This document shows positions 22,142 through 33,455 of a stretch of DNA of 64,000 bases, in pieces; the first letter of the stretch is position 1; every line of letters starts with the position of its first letter. Source of the DNA: Ascaphus truei (taxonomy: Eukaryota > Chordata > Amphibia > Anura > Ascaphidae); assembly GCA_036426205.1 (NCBI GenBank), contig CM071567.1, positions 295,543,752 to 295,607,751 on the forward strand, read 5' to 3'. Position numbers and translations under genes: made by a program. Below the pieces are notes generated by a model. It was not told the DNA's origin and ran no database searches. It saw only the letters and a list, made by a program, of their open reading frames with translations.

Positions 22142-24200
22142 GTAAGCAGTACTTTTCAGAAATATATATATGTATGTGTTTGTGTGCATTGGTATATATG
22201 TTTAATGATGTTATTCTACATGAAAATATTAAAATCATATTTGTTTCGAAAATAATTGAACTTTTTGGGTAAACTGAATAATAGTTCATACGTTAATAAG
22301 ATCACATATTCAACAAAGGTTCAAGGCTTGACAGAAACACATATGCCACTCTGAAGGCTTTTCCTTAATAGTACTTGAAGGACAGTGCTATAAAGCATGA
22401 TCACAGTATACATTTATCATCACAATATAGATTTTCCCCTTGTTGCTTAGTGACGAGATAGACATCATAACTCACTTACATATAAATCCGTACATCACTG
22501 CTCATCATCAAATAGTATATAAGTCACAGAGTATCTGTAAGTATGGTATTCAATCCTTTGTCATTTGATACTATTTTGGATAAATAATATTAGTTGGCAG
22601 TTTTTTTTTTTTTAACTTTGATAGCTTATATCTCCAGATCTTGAGCTGTCTATTTCAAATTAAACTAATTGGAATATGAGCTAAATGCCTCATAGATCTG
22701 CAGGAGTGGGTAATGGGAGTTTCTGAGATGGCAGAGGAAGGTTTGGAAACAATATGTAGCATGCCTTAAGATTGAGTGGACGGAGAGGATGACAACTATC
22801 ATTCTGCACTAGTCAGACATGTATTTAAGATTTAAGAGGTTTTAGGACTATTAACAGTGTGGCTTCCATAGCAGACAAGAAGGCATTCACGTCTTTATGA
22901 CCGCTATGAACTCTGAGGATTTAATATTACTGGGATTTTATACGTGTGTATGGTTTTCTTCTGGCTGCATGATTACGTATTCTATATGGCAAACACATAC
23001 ACATTTCCACATGTGCTGGCGAGTCATCATAGACAACAGTGAAACACAATTGTGATCCGGAAGGGCTGTTATTGCCTTATCGCAAATCTTTAGAGTGTGT
23101 TGAATAGCATGTGAAGGAGTAATTGCATGAAAAGGACTCATTTTCGTGCTAATTTGCATACGAACGAAGACTGCTCCAAATGTTTTCATTGAGCTACATT
23201 GGGTATCTCTTCACCCTTTATCAGTTAAAGAGGGATGTGGAAAAAATCCCTGTAAAGCACAGTCTTTGGACTATACTGTATAAGGCCTATCGTAACAGTA
23301 CTACTGTATATTCATTTAAAGGAACAATCTCGACTACTCGTTTGAAAAAAAGATATATTTTTTTCTGTATAGCATTAGAACAGTGGTGTCCTGAACTGCA
23401 TTACTTTTAGCTCCAGGGATCTCACGTTCCGAAGATAGATACTAGTTTAGTTACCGGTGTTCTGCATCTATTGGATGGCTACTGTAAGTATCTCAAGGAC
23501 CGGTGGTTCCCCCGAGCTAAAGAAAAAGTAATTCAGCTCCACCCCACCCCCAAAATAAACCCTGTTTCCAATGCTGTGCAGAATATGTTGGCAGAATTGC
23601 TGCTTTAAACATTTCTGTCTTTTTATGCATACTTTCCCGTTGGGCTTTAATAACTAGTTCAGGATTACCACCATTACAAAGCTGCAAGTCGTTTTTTTTA
23701 TGATGCTGTATCCCAAGTCATAGCTAAATGTATAACCACAGTTGATGCCTTAGCCTCCTCTTTTGAAACATGGTGTAAAAACGTATTTTAATTTATTTTA
23801 CAGTGTAATTCTTCCAATATGCAGCCTAGCGATATTTCAATCCACAGTTAATTGCTCTACATTCATATTTAGTTCCTATTAAATCCATCTACCTAACACA
23901 CAGATGAACCATTTTATCATTTTTGGAGATTTAGTGTCCCAAAGCAATTTTTTTAGGTAGTCTTTAATAAAAAGAGATATAGAATGGACTTTTCCCTCAA
24001 ACTTTAAACTAAAATTAGTGTTTGCATTGTAGTTTATAAAACAGAAAAGTAATAGGCTCACATCTGTTCAAATGCATGAATAAAAATATTGTATCACTGT
24101 ATGAGACAATGAAGGAGACACAAAATATGTATTTTAGAACTTAGTGAATTTGCTTTACAACACTGGTAAAAAAAAATACTTTGTTTTCTTTGCCCTGTAG
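22142..24200 (+). other. PPARGC1A: PPARGC1A intron before the RRM
   Basis: GTAAGC to CTGTAG. No exon, RNA gene or recognised repeat; only short open frames without family motifs. Confidence 0.8.
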
Positions 24201-24322
24201 GAAGAACATCGAATAATTTACATTGGAAAAATGAGACCTAATATAACTCGTACAGAACTGCGAGCCCGGTTTCAAGTTTTTGGTGAAATTGAAGAATGCA
24301 CAGTGAATCTGCGGGATGATGG
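24201..24322 (+). CDS. PPARGC1A: PGC-1alpha, first half of the RRM
   Basis: Acceptor CCCTGTAG, donor GG|GTGAGA. The 122 bases begin EEHRIIYIGKM, where IIYIGK is the RNP2-like beta strand of an RNA-recognition motif, and continue RTELRARFQVFGEIEECTV, the first helix and second strand. The intron before it (22142-24200) holds nothing I recognise. Apart from conservative changes the segment matches the family, so the reading frame looks under selection. Confidence 0.94.
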
Positions 24323-24698
24323 GTGAGAACTTTAATGATTATTATTTCTTAAGAAGTGGGCACATTGGGGAAAAAAGTATAGCAGTAAGTAAGATTGTGG
24401 GTGTACCAGTTTGTACTAAGGAAGTGACAGATGACACATTGAGTTCAAAGTCTTATTTATTTTCTTTCACTCTTGTTTATTAGTCTTTCTAGTTGAGATC
24501 ACTTCCCTCAGAAATAAGTATTTAGCTTCATGACAGGACAATCACACTGATAAATGAATGCAGTAACTTTGGTATATGAAGCACCATAACACCAATCTGC
24601 TTCTTTTAAGAGGATGTGTTTCTCTCACTCTTTTGTGAATGTTATTTAACATGTACAGATGTATGTATTCATATTGTCTACTGTATTGGTTATTACAG

Positions 24699-24850
24699 AG
24701 ATTGTTACGGTTTCATCACCTACCGCTACACCTGTGATGCTTTTGCTGCTCTTGAGAATGGATACACCTTGCGCAGGTCAAATGAACCCGACTTTGAGCT
24801 GTGCTTTTGTGAACGAAAGCAGTTTTGCAAGTCTAACTATGCAGACTTAG
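24699..24850 (+). CDS. PPARGC1A: PGC-1alpha, second half of the RRM
   Basis: Acceptor TATTACAG, donor TTAG|GTATGG. The first base completes Gly, then DCYGFITYRYTCDAFAALEN, where CYGFITY is the RNP1 strand, followed by GYTLRRSNEPDFELCFCERK and QFCKSNYADL. Relative to mammals, by recall, the loop near the end reads FCERKQFCKSN instead of FCGRKQFFKSN: a Gly-to-Glu and a Phe-to-Cys change, with a second Cys brought near. The fold should still form. Confidence 0.94.
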
Positions 24851-26828
24851 GTATGGATTTTATGGTGTAGATACTGATATAAAAATACAGTTCGGTTTTG
24901 TATATATAATTTCGCTTAACTTATACTCATAAGTAAGCATAGAAATGTTAAATGTTGTAGCTAATAAATATCCATATAAAATGCTTGCAGTGTGTTTATC
25001 GGAAATAATAAACTTTATGGATATGACCTGAAAATAATGTATCAAAATGAGAAAATCTTCAATTGAAAGGAGATATATTTGCCTAATGGTTACTGATAAA
25101 AAGATTTTAAAAAAAGCCCTTTCGCCTTAGTTAACATTTTTTATAATGTATGGAGGCATAGAATGATCTGGAGAATATACACGCGCAGGTTTTTGGAAAG
25201 CACACCTGTTAGTGCACTTTAATCAACTCAAACGTAAGAAAGCTGCCCAAGGGAGTTATGGCAGAATAAAGGAAGCGAGAGGGAGTGTAAGGATATAGTG
25301 ATTACCATTGTATTTTGGGTCAATTTTGTAAAATCTCTAAGAAATGTCACACATGAGCAGCTCACCTCCGAATCCATAAATTATATTTTCTTTTAGAATA
25401 ACCGACGCTCCCTTTAAGTAACCATTGCATCTAATAGACTACCTGAAGGAAAGCCTTTTAGTTTTATAATTAAAATCACTATCAACCGTCATTTTGTGAC
25501 GGTTACATGGATAATCCTTTGGGAAATGATAAGTAGAAACGTTTTGTGAGGGGATATACTGGGAACATTATTTGCATGTGTTGGTAGTCAATATAAATGT
25601 AAGCGGTTACAAAACATTCTGCTGATGCACAAGAAATCCACTTCCAAATATGTATGTTTCAGCTTTTGCAACTAATGTAGTTACTGTACAAGACAGTCAA
25701 ATGAGCATACACCCATCATTTTCCATCCGTACTGTAAGATAAGATGCACACACTACTCAAGTGAATAAAACAATTCACAAATTTGAAAAAACACAACAAC
25801 AACAATGGAGTGAGTAGATTGACAATACTCGTAACCCTAAAAAAAGATGATAGAGAAAGTTGACGTTTGGTAAATTAGATTTTTTTCAGTGTGTACATGT
25901 AAATGTGCAGCAGAAGATACTCTTGTCTTTGAGATTGCACACACAGCCCCCGTGTAATCAAAGTTCGATCCTCTGCATTGCCCCCGAATGGGCGATATCG
26001 GTCATCAAGGTTGTGGGCAGATATTGTCGATTCTGACGTGATACAGCAGATCGCACTTTGACGACTACGGGTCATGGTATCTTATGCTAAAAGTGCCCCA
26101 AGGTGTATTAGACTTGATGTGCCGAATGGGACATACTGTGCTGTATCGCACTTTAGAGCATAAGGCCCTTGGTGCTTTTTATTATTGTACCACACTATTT
26201 GACCACCGCTGGGAGTGGATTGACCATGCCCAATGTTGTTATTCTTACATTGTTATTATCCGTAGTGGCTTTATATGCCAACAATTTCTATATTTCTCTC
26301 TACAAAAACACATTTTCTCACGAAAGAAATGGTTTTAGTTTACGTGGTTTACGTGTGCTGTGTTTAGTTTAGAGTTGATCCTCATCATGTCATCGTGACA
26401 TGTACAGATGTAGCAGCCGTTATTGTGGAACACACATACAGTAAAGTGGCAGTGGAAGAAAGTGCCACTGTGAAGCATTAGCCGCATGCAAAAAAGGGGG
26501 CAGGGTTAGCACACTCTATGGCACCCAATGGTAGGCCAATATTTACTAAGCAGTCTTTTGCCATAAGACACGTTGGGCACTGGAAGACTCCTTACACGCC
26601 ATTGACTTAAACGAGCTGTAAGTTATTTTCCAGCGCTAGGAAAGCTACATTATGTCAGCAGTAAATATACTGTAGAACTTAATCTCCATGCCCTATAAAT
26701 ACATTACTGGGATGTTACTACTTATTGCAATTATTTGCATTCAGGCTGTTTATTATTGTGTAAAGTACGATCATAATTCACCAAAAATTGGTATATACAT
26801 AAATTAAATCATTTATCTTTGGTTTTAG
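24851..26828 (+). other. PPARGC1A: PPARGC1A last intron
   Basis: GTATGG to TTTTAG. Contains GTACAGATGTAGCAGCC at about 26401, one end of the MITE family seen at 2446 and 4433. The partner end was not found. Otherwise nothing recognised. Confidence 0.75.
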
Positions 26829-26932
26829 ATTCAAATTCAGATGACTTCGATCCAGCTTCCACTAAAAGCAAGTATGACTCCATGGATTTTGACAGTTTGC
26901 TTAAAGAGGCACAGATAAGCCTGCGTAGGTAA
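26829..26932 (+). CDS. PPARGC1A: PGC-1alpha, last coding exon and stop
   Basis: Acceptor GGTTTTAG. The first two bases complete an Asp codon, then SNSDDFDPASTKSKYDSMDF, DSLLKEAQISLRR and TAA at 26930-26932. The six exons sum to 1511 bases, two finishing an upstream-split codon and 1509 giving exactly 503 codons with stop, so all phases agree. The tail is nearly that of other vertebrates (LLKEAQ.SLRR). The intron before it carries one end of a TACAGATGTAGC MITE at about 26400. Confidence 0.95.
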
Positions 26933-29362
26933 CATGCATCAACGCCAAGGCTAATGGAAAGGTGGAGAATACCTCACGGACATTGTGTCCTTCAATAACA
27001 AACTCTTGAACGTCAAACCTAGGAATTTCTCTTACTTTACACTCTCTGTACTACAATGGTTTACATGAACACAGCTGCTGAAGACTGAAGAGGCAAAGCG
27101 ATTGTCAGACAAGCACGTGTATCCATGGGTGTCAGAAGTTTGGCTTTCGAGGTGGTGGTTGTGCCCTACAAACAGAGACAACGTCTGCCTTTCACTGCAG
27201 ACGAAAGTGCAAACCACCCGAAAGCTCACCAGTTCTACAGAGAAATTTAGAAATATCACGATATTGACACTTATGATTAAAAAGTTAGAAAAAAAACGAA
27301 AGCTGCTGAGGCTAAAGTGCACTGCTTCCTTCTTCGTTTTTGTCTGATTTCTAAAGAAGCATCTTCCCGGAAAAAAAACATTGCAATATAGAAGACGCCT
27401 TAGTGATTTTTCTTTCTTTCCTTTTTTTTATCGGGTACTGGGTGGGGTGAAATAAGAAATGAAGTGATATCTTTCCGAGAAAACACAATTCTCTGTATGC
27501 TCTTCTGTTCTTCTTTGATTCTGACACCCATGCAAATGTCCACGATGTTGATCTTCCACTTCAAAAAGCCTTGTAAATGGTCAAATTCACAGCTTGTTCA
27601 GCATTATTTTTGTTCTGAAGAGTGGATTTGGTGTTACATAATGAATAAGAGCTCAGTCAAAACTATCTGTAATGTATCCAGATAGATTCTACACTACATT
27701 CTAACATGTAGTCAAGTATTTACAGATGTTAGCTGCTCTCCTGCCAGAGGAGTCGGCAAAGCATTGCAACCTTCTCTGGCAGGATGCAGGTTCAATGGAG
27801 TATTTTTTATTTTGTGTACATAATGTTTGACAATGTTCTTTATTTGTTACAGCTATGCACTGTAAATGCAGCCTTCTTTTCAATACTGAATACTTTTTTC
27901 TTAATTAAGAATATTCAAATGTAATTATATATGGTGAAACACCTATTGTATACTAATCTATTTAGGAAGCTGACTTTACGCTTATATATATTTGATTGTA
28001 AAACAAAAAAAAAGACAGTGTGTTTGTTTTTTTTGTTTGAGTGCACAAATAATGCTTTACGCACACTCATCCCTTCTCTTGGTGAGCTTCCATGTAAGTG
28101 TTTTGTGAAGGATTATACTGGCCTTTAAAGGTATTAGCCGCATGGACAAGACATTTCCAGTTTTCCTGTAAGTGTTTTCGTTTGCAGTACTACATGCTCA
28201 ATCAGAGGGATTCAAAATGAAACATCTTGGTGGTCTTTATAAAACGCTAAGTTAAAGTCAGTAGTGATTTTTTGTTTCTCTTTTATTTATGTGTCAGGAA
28301 TTAATGTAGGATTCATTTCTTTTTACAATAGGCTGTTATGTGTTTTTAATTTGTCTGAAGGAAGCCGCTGAGTAACTCAGCACTGTATAATTTGTGTAGT
28401 AAGTCTTTACAGTATGTCTAAACACTGTTTAATAAGCCAGTAATTTTTATTCTTGTTGGCACTGTTGAATAATGGCATTCGTCAATATTTTTACAGTTAT
28501 GCATCCTTTGCAAATACTGATATTTCATTCCTTTGTTTACTGAAGACATATTTATCAGTTTCTATTGCCCTATTTATTATGATAATAAGCTGATTACAAA
28601 AAAAAAAATATGGCCAGTGAAAAGATATACTAAGGATTGCATCACACTCTTCAGGTTATTGTCATGTGCTGCGGTTGAAAAATGAGATTGTTGCTAGACT
28701 GTTTGGTACTATGCATTAGCATGGTCTCACAAGCAGCCATGCCATTGTTCTTAATAGGACTGCTTTGGTACAGCAAATGTAAGAAATATAAGGAAGCTAC
28801 GGTTTTGGTTTCCATATGAACAAAGAGCTTTTACACTGAATAATTTTAATCTTACTACTTATGGTTTTTTTTCTGACTTAGTTAGGGTATATGAACTGGT
28901 TTGGGTTAACCACTTTACTGCAATGCAATCTTCTCAAATACTAGTGGAATGAAGTATGAGCGCCATTTCTGATAGCCAACGGAACCACTGATTCACAGCC
29001 GGTTGACGTGTGGTCCGGGGTACAGCAATTTTACTTTGCAAATATTTAAGTGTTATTGAATGACAGTTTTCAAAACAATTTGTATGATTTTTTTTTTTTT
29101 GCAAAATATATTGCAAGGATGTAAAGAACACATTTTTAGGAATAATTAGTGAATGTCAAAAACAGATTTTTGCCTAATCTGCGGTTGTTTTGAAACGTAA
29201 CCAGATCTCATAGGTCCATCTTACGAAGGTACAGATAAGAATCAGTACCGATTCACGTGGGACTTTGTCATCCATTATATGATTGTATTCTACTGTGGTT
29301 CAACATTCATTGGTTCTTTCATAAATTAGGCATGGCTACCTTACTCTTCCTGTGGCAAAACA

Positions 29363-29368
29363 AATAAA
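29363..29368 (+). other. candidate poly(A) signal AATAAA
   Basis: AATAAA about 2.43 kb after the stop codon. Supported only by the hexamer. Confidence 0.25.
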
Positions 29369-29721
29369 AAATACGAAGCGGTCATCACATGCCAATGCAG
29401 TTTATATTGATAGCTGCATTCATTTATCACCAGCATATTCTGTTCTGAGAGATTCCACTGTCTGTAATGCCGGAAGCTTGCTTGATTTTTTTACTTCTTA
29501 TTTCAAAGTAGATAGATAGCAATAATAAAAAAAAAAGAACTTTTTCACGGCTTCTCTGTTATACCATTAACAGATTCAATCCGTGTAACTGTTATTATGT
29601 AGGTTAAAAAATGCAGGTATTTTATCTTGTTTAATTATGTGAACGCCAAACTAAAGTTTACAGATTTTTCTTTCTGAATTTTGAGTATCTTCTGTTGTAA
29701 AAAAAAGTATATATTAAAAGC

Positions 29722-29727
29722 AATAAA
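29722..29727 (+). other. PPARGC1A: candidate poly(A) signal AATAAA
   Basis: AATAAA about 2.79 kb after the stop, followed by T-rich sequence and the motif TGTTTAG. A plausible end of the main transcript, but the hexamer is frequent in AT-rich DNA. Confidence 0.35.
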
Positions 29728-29745
29728 TTATTTTTAAGAAATCAA

Positions 29746-31265
29746 TGTTTAGTATATCATATTATGTGTTTAAAGACCAGATGCATTACCTATTTTGCCT
29801 TTAAATTTATGTAATCAGATGTTAAATACATTCTATTTTGCCCTGTATTGCTGAAATGAATAGAGCGAGTGTGTGATTTTGTTTCTCTCTAAAAAGACAT
29901 TATTTCATTGTTGATTTTTTTGGCAGACCCGATAATTACTCGTACCTAAAAATACAAGTTTCCTCTGTGTTATTGAAAAAATAAAATATGTATGTTATGG
30001 GGCATTTACAAAACTCATTTTGGGAACATAATTTATTATCTATGAAGTAAATGAAAGTTATGTGGGGGAGATGCATCAACGTAAACATACAGTGCAAGCA
30101 GAAGTTTGTTTTGACACATTGCTCCACTTTCCGGCTGTGTTTGCTTCAACGTGTTTCCTACATTTGACGTAAATTGTTAACCAGAAAAGTTGACGCCACC
30201 TCAGACCAGGTAGACACAAGTACAAGATAAAGAAGTGACGCACAGAGACCCCGATTTTTTGCGACATCTCATCCTAATATGTGCATGATGTCACTTCTCC
30301 ATAACTCCTCCTATTGAAACTCCCCAAATCCCCCACTGATGCACAGCGCCATAGACACATCAAAGACCTTGATACGCTGACACAAACAGACGCAAGTTGA
30401 ACAACGATGCCATTTTCTGCAATTTTGCTGAAAATCTGCCTTGGTGCATCACCGCCCCTTAATGTTTTTGAAGACCATGCATCAAATGATCGTATAACTA
30501 TTGCACCCCCGTAAATGCTGTAGCCAAGGTGCAGAATACACCAGTAGATTTTACGTGTGTAGGTTCTGCTTTTGTGTAGTCGTAAATTCTGCAACTGTGC
30601 CCTTTGTGACAGCAATGGATAAATTAAAATGGTGATACTGTATTACCATATTCAAAGTTAGGCTTCAGATGGAACATTAAAAGTAGCACATGAAACTGTG
30701 CTAAACAACATGTTGCCAAAGAAGGATGCACAGAGAGGAAATATTGTGCAATTAGAGTGATAGATAAGTTGGGTCCGTTGGAAAATAAGAGCACTTCATC
30801 CCTTTAGATTTAGGTAATGATTATGCGTCCTTTTTAAAGTCTGTAATGAGAACTTCAATTGCTGTAGTTTAAAACCGAATTGGTAAATGACCTAGAATAG
30901 CCATATAGGATAATGTGATGATTCTAAATCTGTACCTGTGTGACAGACATTATCAATAATACACACAACTGATTGGATTGCGCTACTGTAAGATTTGTAG
31001 GTGAAAGTGTAATAATGGTGGTAAAACTATGCTTAACAGGAAAGCCAAGCTATTAGTTTAGCCCCACAGGGCTAGGTTCCACCTGCCAATTCTACATGTA
31101 CTGTGGTTTTATTCATTGTATTAAAATTCCTGTGATTATTTTTTTAATGTGCAGAACACATTGGCCTCACTGAGCTAATAAAGGGAAACAAATGTTTCAA
31201 ATTCACACCTGTTCTCGCTTATTTCTAAGACTTATGTTACTTGGTCTTGTGCCTGTGCTACCCTC
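29746..31265. other. distal 3' UTR or intergenic DNA
   Basis: No gene recognised. Between 30070 and 30460 GGGGAGATGCATCAACG and GGTGCATCACCGCCCC face each other, which suggests a decayed fold-back repeat of about 390 bp. Confidence 0.4.
31177..31182 (+). other. PPARGC1A: candidate distal poly(A) signal AATAAA
   Basis: AATAAA about 4.25 kb after the stop, followed by TGTTTCAAA and TGTTCTCG. The distance agrees with the long UTR of the vertebrate gene. Unproven. Confidence 0.3.
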
Positions 31266-31282
31266 CCACGTTGACGCACACT

Positions 31283-31667
31283 AAGGCCTCGTTCAGGGTG
31301 CCAGCTGCAGGACTCGGAGGGAGGGCGGGAGGGAGGCAGTGCTGCAGTTTGCTGGGCGATCTGTGTTTATCCCCCAGCAGACTTTTCAGCGTTGGGGAGG
31401 GGGCGGGGTTACACACAGCAGGGTAAGTATCCAAGTTGCAATCATGAAATCATTCTGAAGAATGATTTCATTGGCTGCCTAGGTCCCTGTGACGCTGCTG
31501 CAACTCCAAAAAACGAAATTTTCGTTTATTGAAACTGTAGTCAGCTTCAACTCCTGGCTTCGGAGACAGGGCGGTTGCTACCCTGAAAACCAGTATTCAA
31601 ATTGAATACTTTGTTTCTCACGGCAGCACGCCCTCCCTCCGAAGCCAGCACCCTGAACGAGGCCTAT
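31283..31667. mobile_element. MITE with AGGCCTCGTTCAGGGTG termini
   Basis: Starts GGCCTCGTTCAGGGTGCCAGC and ends GCCAGCACCCTGAACGAGGCC, with GGGAGGG motifs inside each arm. A second internal hairpin (GAAATCATTCTGAAGAATGATTTC) lies in the centre. Non-coding; superfamily unassigned. Confidence 0.75.
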
Positions 31668-31720
31668 AGACATTGTTTGGTTATGTACCCGACAGTGTAA
31701 CACTGGTGGGGACATTTTCT

Positions 31721-31739
31721 GGGGGGGGGGGGGGGGGGG
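31721..31739. repeat. poly-G run (19)
   Basis: An uninterrupted run of 19 G, a frequent site of assembly length error. Confidence 0.9.
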
Positions 31740-32035
31740 TGGAGGCACTTACAGAGGCCCTGCCCTCTTCCCCACAACATTTAAATTAAATGCCGGGGGA
31801 GCGCGCGAGGCCTTTGTAAGTCCCTTACCTTGACTCTGGCGACGCAATGCCATGTGACATTGTGACGTCAGAAAACGCCAGAGAAAGGTAAAGGGGTGGG
31901 GGCGCGAGCAGGGGAGGAGAGCAAGCAGGGGGTCGCAGACAAAAAAGTTTACACACCCCTGCTCTAAAACATGTACTGTAAGATGATAAGATGATCCACA
32001 CAACTAGATGTTGAGAGTTTATATACTAACATATA

Positions 32036-32037
<2 letters not shown>

Positions 32038-32084
<47 letters not shown>

Positions 32085-32165
32085 CTATAAAACTAATACT
32101 GAAGTACTCATTTATTCTGCACTATATACTGTATATATATATATATATATATATATGCATGGTCA

Positions 32166-32201
<36 letters not shown>
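32038..32201. repeat. TA/AT microsatellites
   Basis: Three runs of TA dinucleotides (about 32038-32080, 32131-32157, 32169-32201). The following short ORFs of Tyr/Ile are translations of the repeat. Confidence 0.9.
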
Positions 32202-32204
<3 letters not shown>

Positions 32205-32431
32205 TGGTCACAGCTTTGAGCACAGCCATGGTTACGATGCATAGCCAGCAAACCCACCCACAGACAGACTATTTTGACCTTAATGGGTCTCCTCAGTGTG
32301 GGGTTGGTTATACTGGCTATGCAAAAAATGAAGCAAGGGATAGGTTTTACCATACTTAGTTAAGTTATGGTGGATAAAAAAAAGAGACAACAACCCTCCA
32401 CAGCAAAGCATATAGCAAAGCTGTGACCATG
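32202..32431. mobile_element. MITE-like element with GCATGGTCACAGCTTTG ends
   Basis: Left end GCATGGTCACAGCTTTG (32202) and right end CAAAGCTGTGACCATGC (to 32431) are perfect inverted repeats of 17 bases, in AT-microsatellite flanks. Non-coding. Confidence 0.6.
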
Positions 32432-32474
32432 CAGCAAGCTTAAGCCTATAGGGAACCATGTTTATGGTTTTGAA

Positions 32475-32605
32475 GCAAAATGTGGCACTGTGTGCTCATT
32501 TGCATGTAATTTCCCAGAATCCCTTGCTGCAGTGGAAGTGCTGTGTGCTGGGTGATAATGGTGAAAGACGGGGTTGCAGACCTGTCTAAGACATGCAAAT
32601 GAGCA
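32475..32605 (-). repeat. dispersed repeat family R1
   Basis: Minus-strand relative of 9283-9420: TTTCCCAGAATCCCTTGCTG, TGATAATGG and GCAGACCTGTCTAAGACATG match the family in order. It follows the MITE-like element above. Confidence 0.6.
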
Positions 32606-32695
32606 TACAGTAATATTTCCATGTGATAGATATATACAGTGGTTGACAAATCACCAAAAAATTTGTATGCTTGTGTGTAATTATATCTATATATA

Positions 32696-32696
<1 letters not shown>

Positions 32697-32749
<53 letters not shown>

Positions 32750-32785
32750 ATATTCACACACACACACACATATATATATATATAC
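32697..32785. repeat. TA and CA microsatellite
   Basis: A TA run (about 32697-32747), then CACACACACACA and further TATATA. Confidence 0.9.
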
Positions 32786-32921
32786 ACACAATTGCTGTCG
32801 GTACCACTACTCTCCTGAAAGGCACTGCCGCCACAGTTAAACCCTCAACCCTGATCGGTAAGATGCATTGGCATAAATGCCAAGAAAGTTTGTAAATATA
32901 ACTAACCACAGGTGGATTAAA

Positions 32922-33244
32922 CCGCAGCAAGGCCGCCCATCCAGAAAAGGAGGCTACCGCAGCAAGGCCGCCCATCCAGAAAAGGAGGCTACCGCAGCAA
33001 GGCCGCCCATCCAGAAAAGGAGGCTACCGCAGCAAGGCCGCCCATCCAGAAAAGGAGGCTACCGCAGCAAGGCCGCCCATCCAGAAGGAGGCTACCGCGC
33101 AAGGCCGCCCCATCCATAAAAGGAGGCTACGCGCAGCAAGGGGCCGCCCGCATCCCAGAAAGAGGCTACCGCAGCAAGGCCGCCCATCCAGAAACAAGGA
33201 TGCTACCGCATCAAGGCCGCCCATCCAGAAAATGAGGCTACCGC
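32922..33244. repeat. 35 bp minisatellite, about 9 copies
   Basis: Unit is 35 bases starting CCGCAGCAAGGCCGCCCATC and ending AAGGAGGCTA. The first four or five copies are almost identical; the rest have scattered insertions and losses. As 35 is not a multiple of 3, the open frame across it shows all three frames in turn (for example RPSRKGGYRSKAAHPEKEA), a mark of repeat translation, not protein. There are no spacers, so it is not a CRISPR array. Confidence 0.9.
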
Positions 33245-33267
33245 AGGTGCTTGAGGGGGTGAAATGG

Positions 33268-33327
33268 GGTGAGTGTATGTATGCTGTATATACTATGTAT
33301 ATATAAGTTATCTTATATATATATATT

Positions 33328-33364
<37 letters not shown>

Positions 33365-33455
33365 TTATGTATATTATATATATCATATATATATTTATAT
33401 ACAATATAATATATAATATATATATATAATTATATATATTATATATCGATATATA
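33268..33455. repeat. interrupted TATA microsatellite
   Basis: About 190 bases of TATATA with interruptions; the 148-residue Ile/Tyr-rich minus-strand frame across it is an artefact. Confidence 0.85.

Larger units (their letters stand above)
26933..29745 (+). other. PPARGC1A: PPARGC1A 3' UTR (minimum extent)
   Basis: The UTR follows the TAA and holds no gene. It is AT-rich with several TGTAAAT and ATTTA-like elements, as expected of a regulated mRNA. Vertebrate PPARGC1A transcripts have a long 3' UTR of several kb (recall), so the end may be here or at 31.2 kb. Short open frames in it have no motif. Confidence 0.6.

Noticed and set aside
31721..31739. Poly-G run as a functional G-quadruplex
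   Set aside because: A pure homopolymer with no conserved context; its length may be a sequencing artefact.
32922..33244. Regular 35 bp array as a possible CRISPR
   Set aside because: Units are directly adjacent without spacers, and the DNA is vertebrate. It is a minisatellite.
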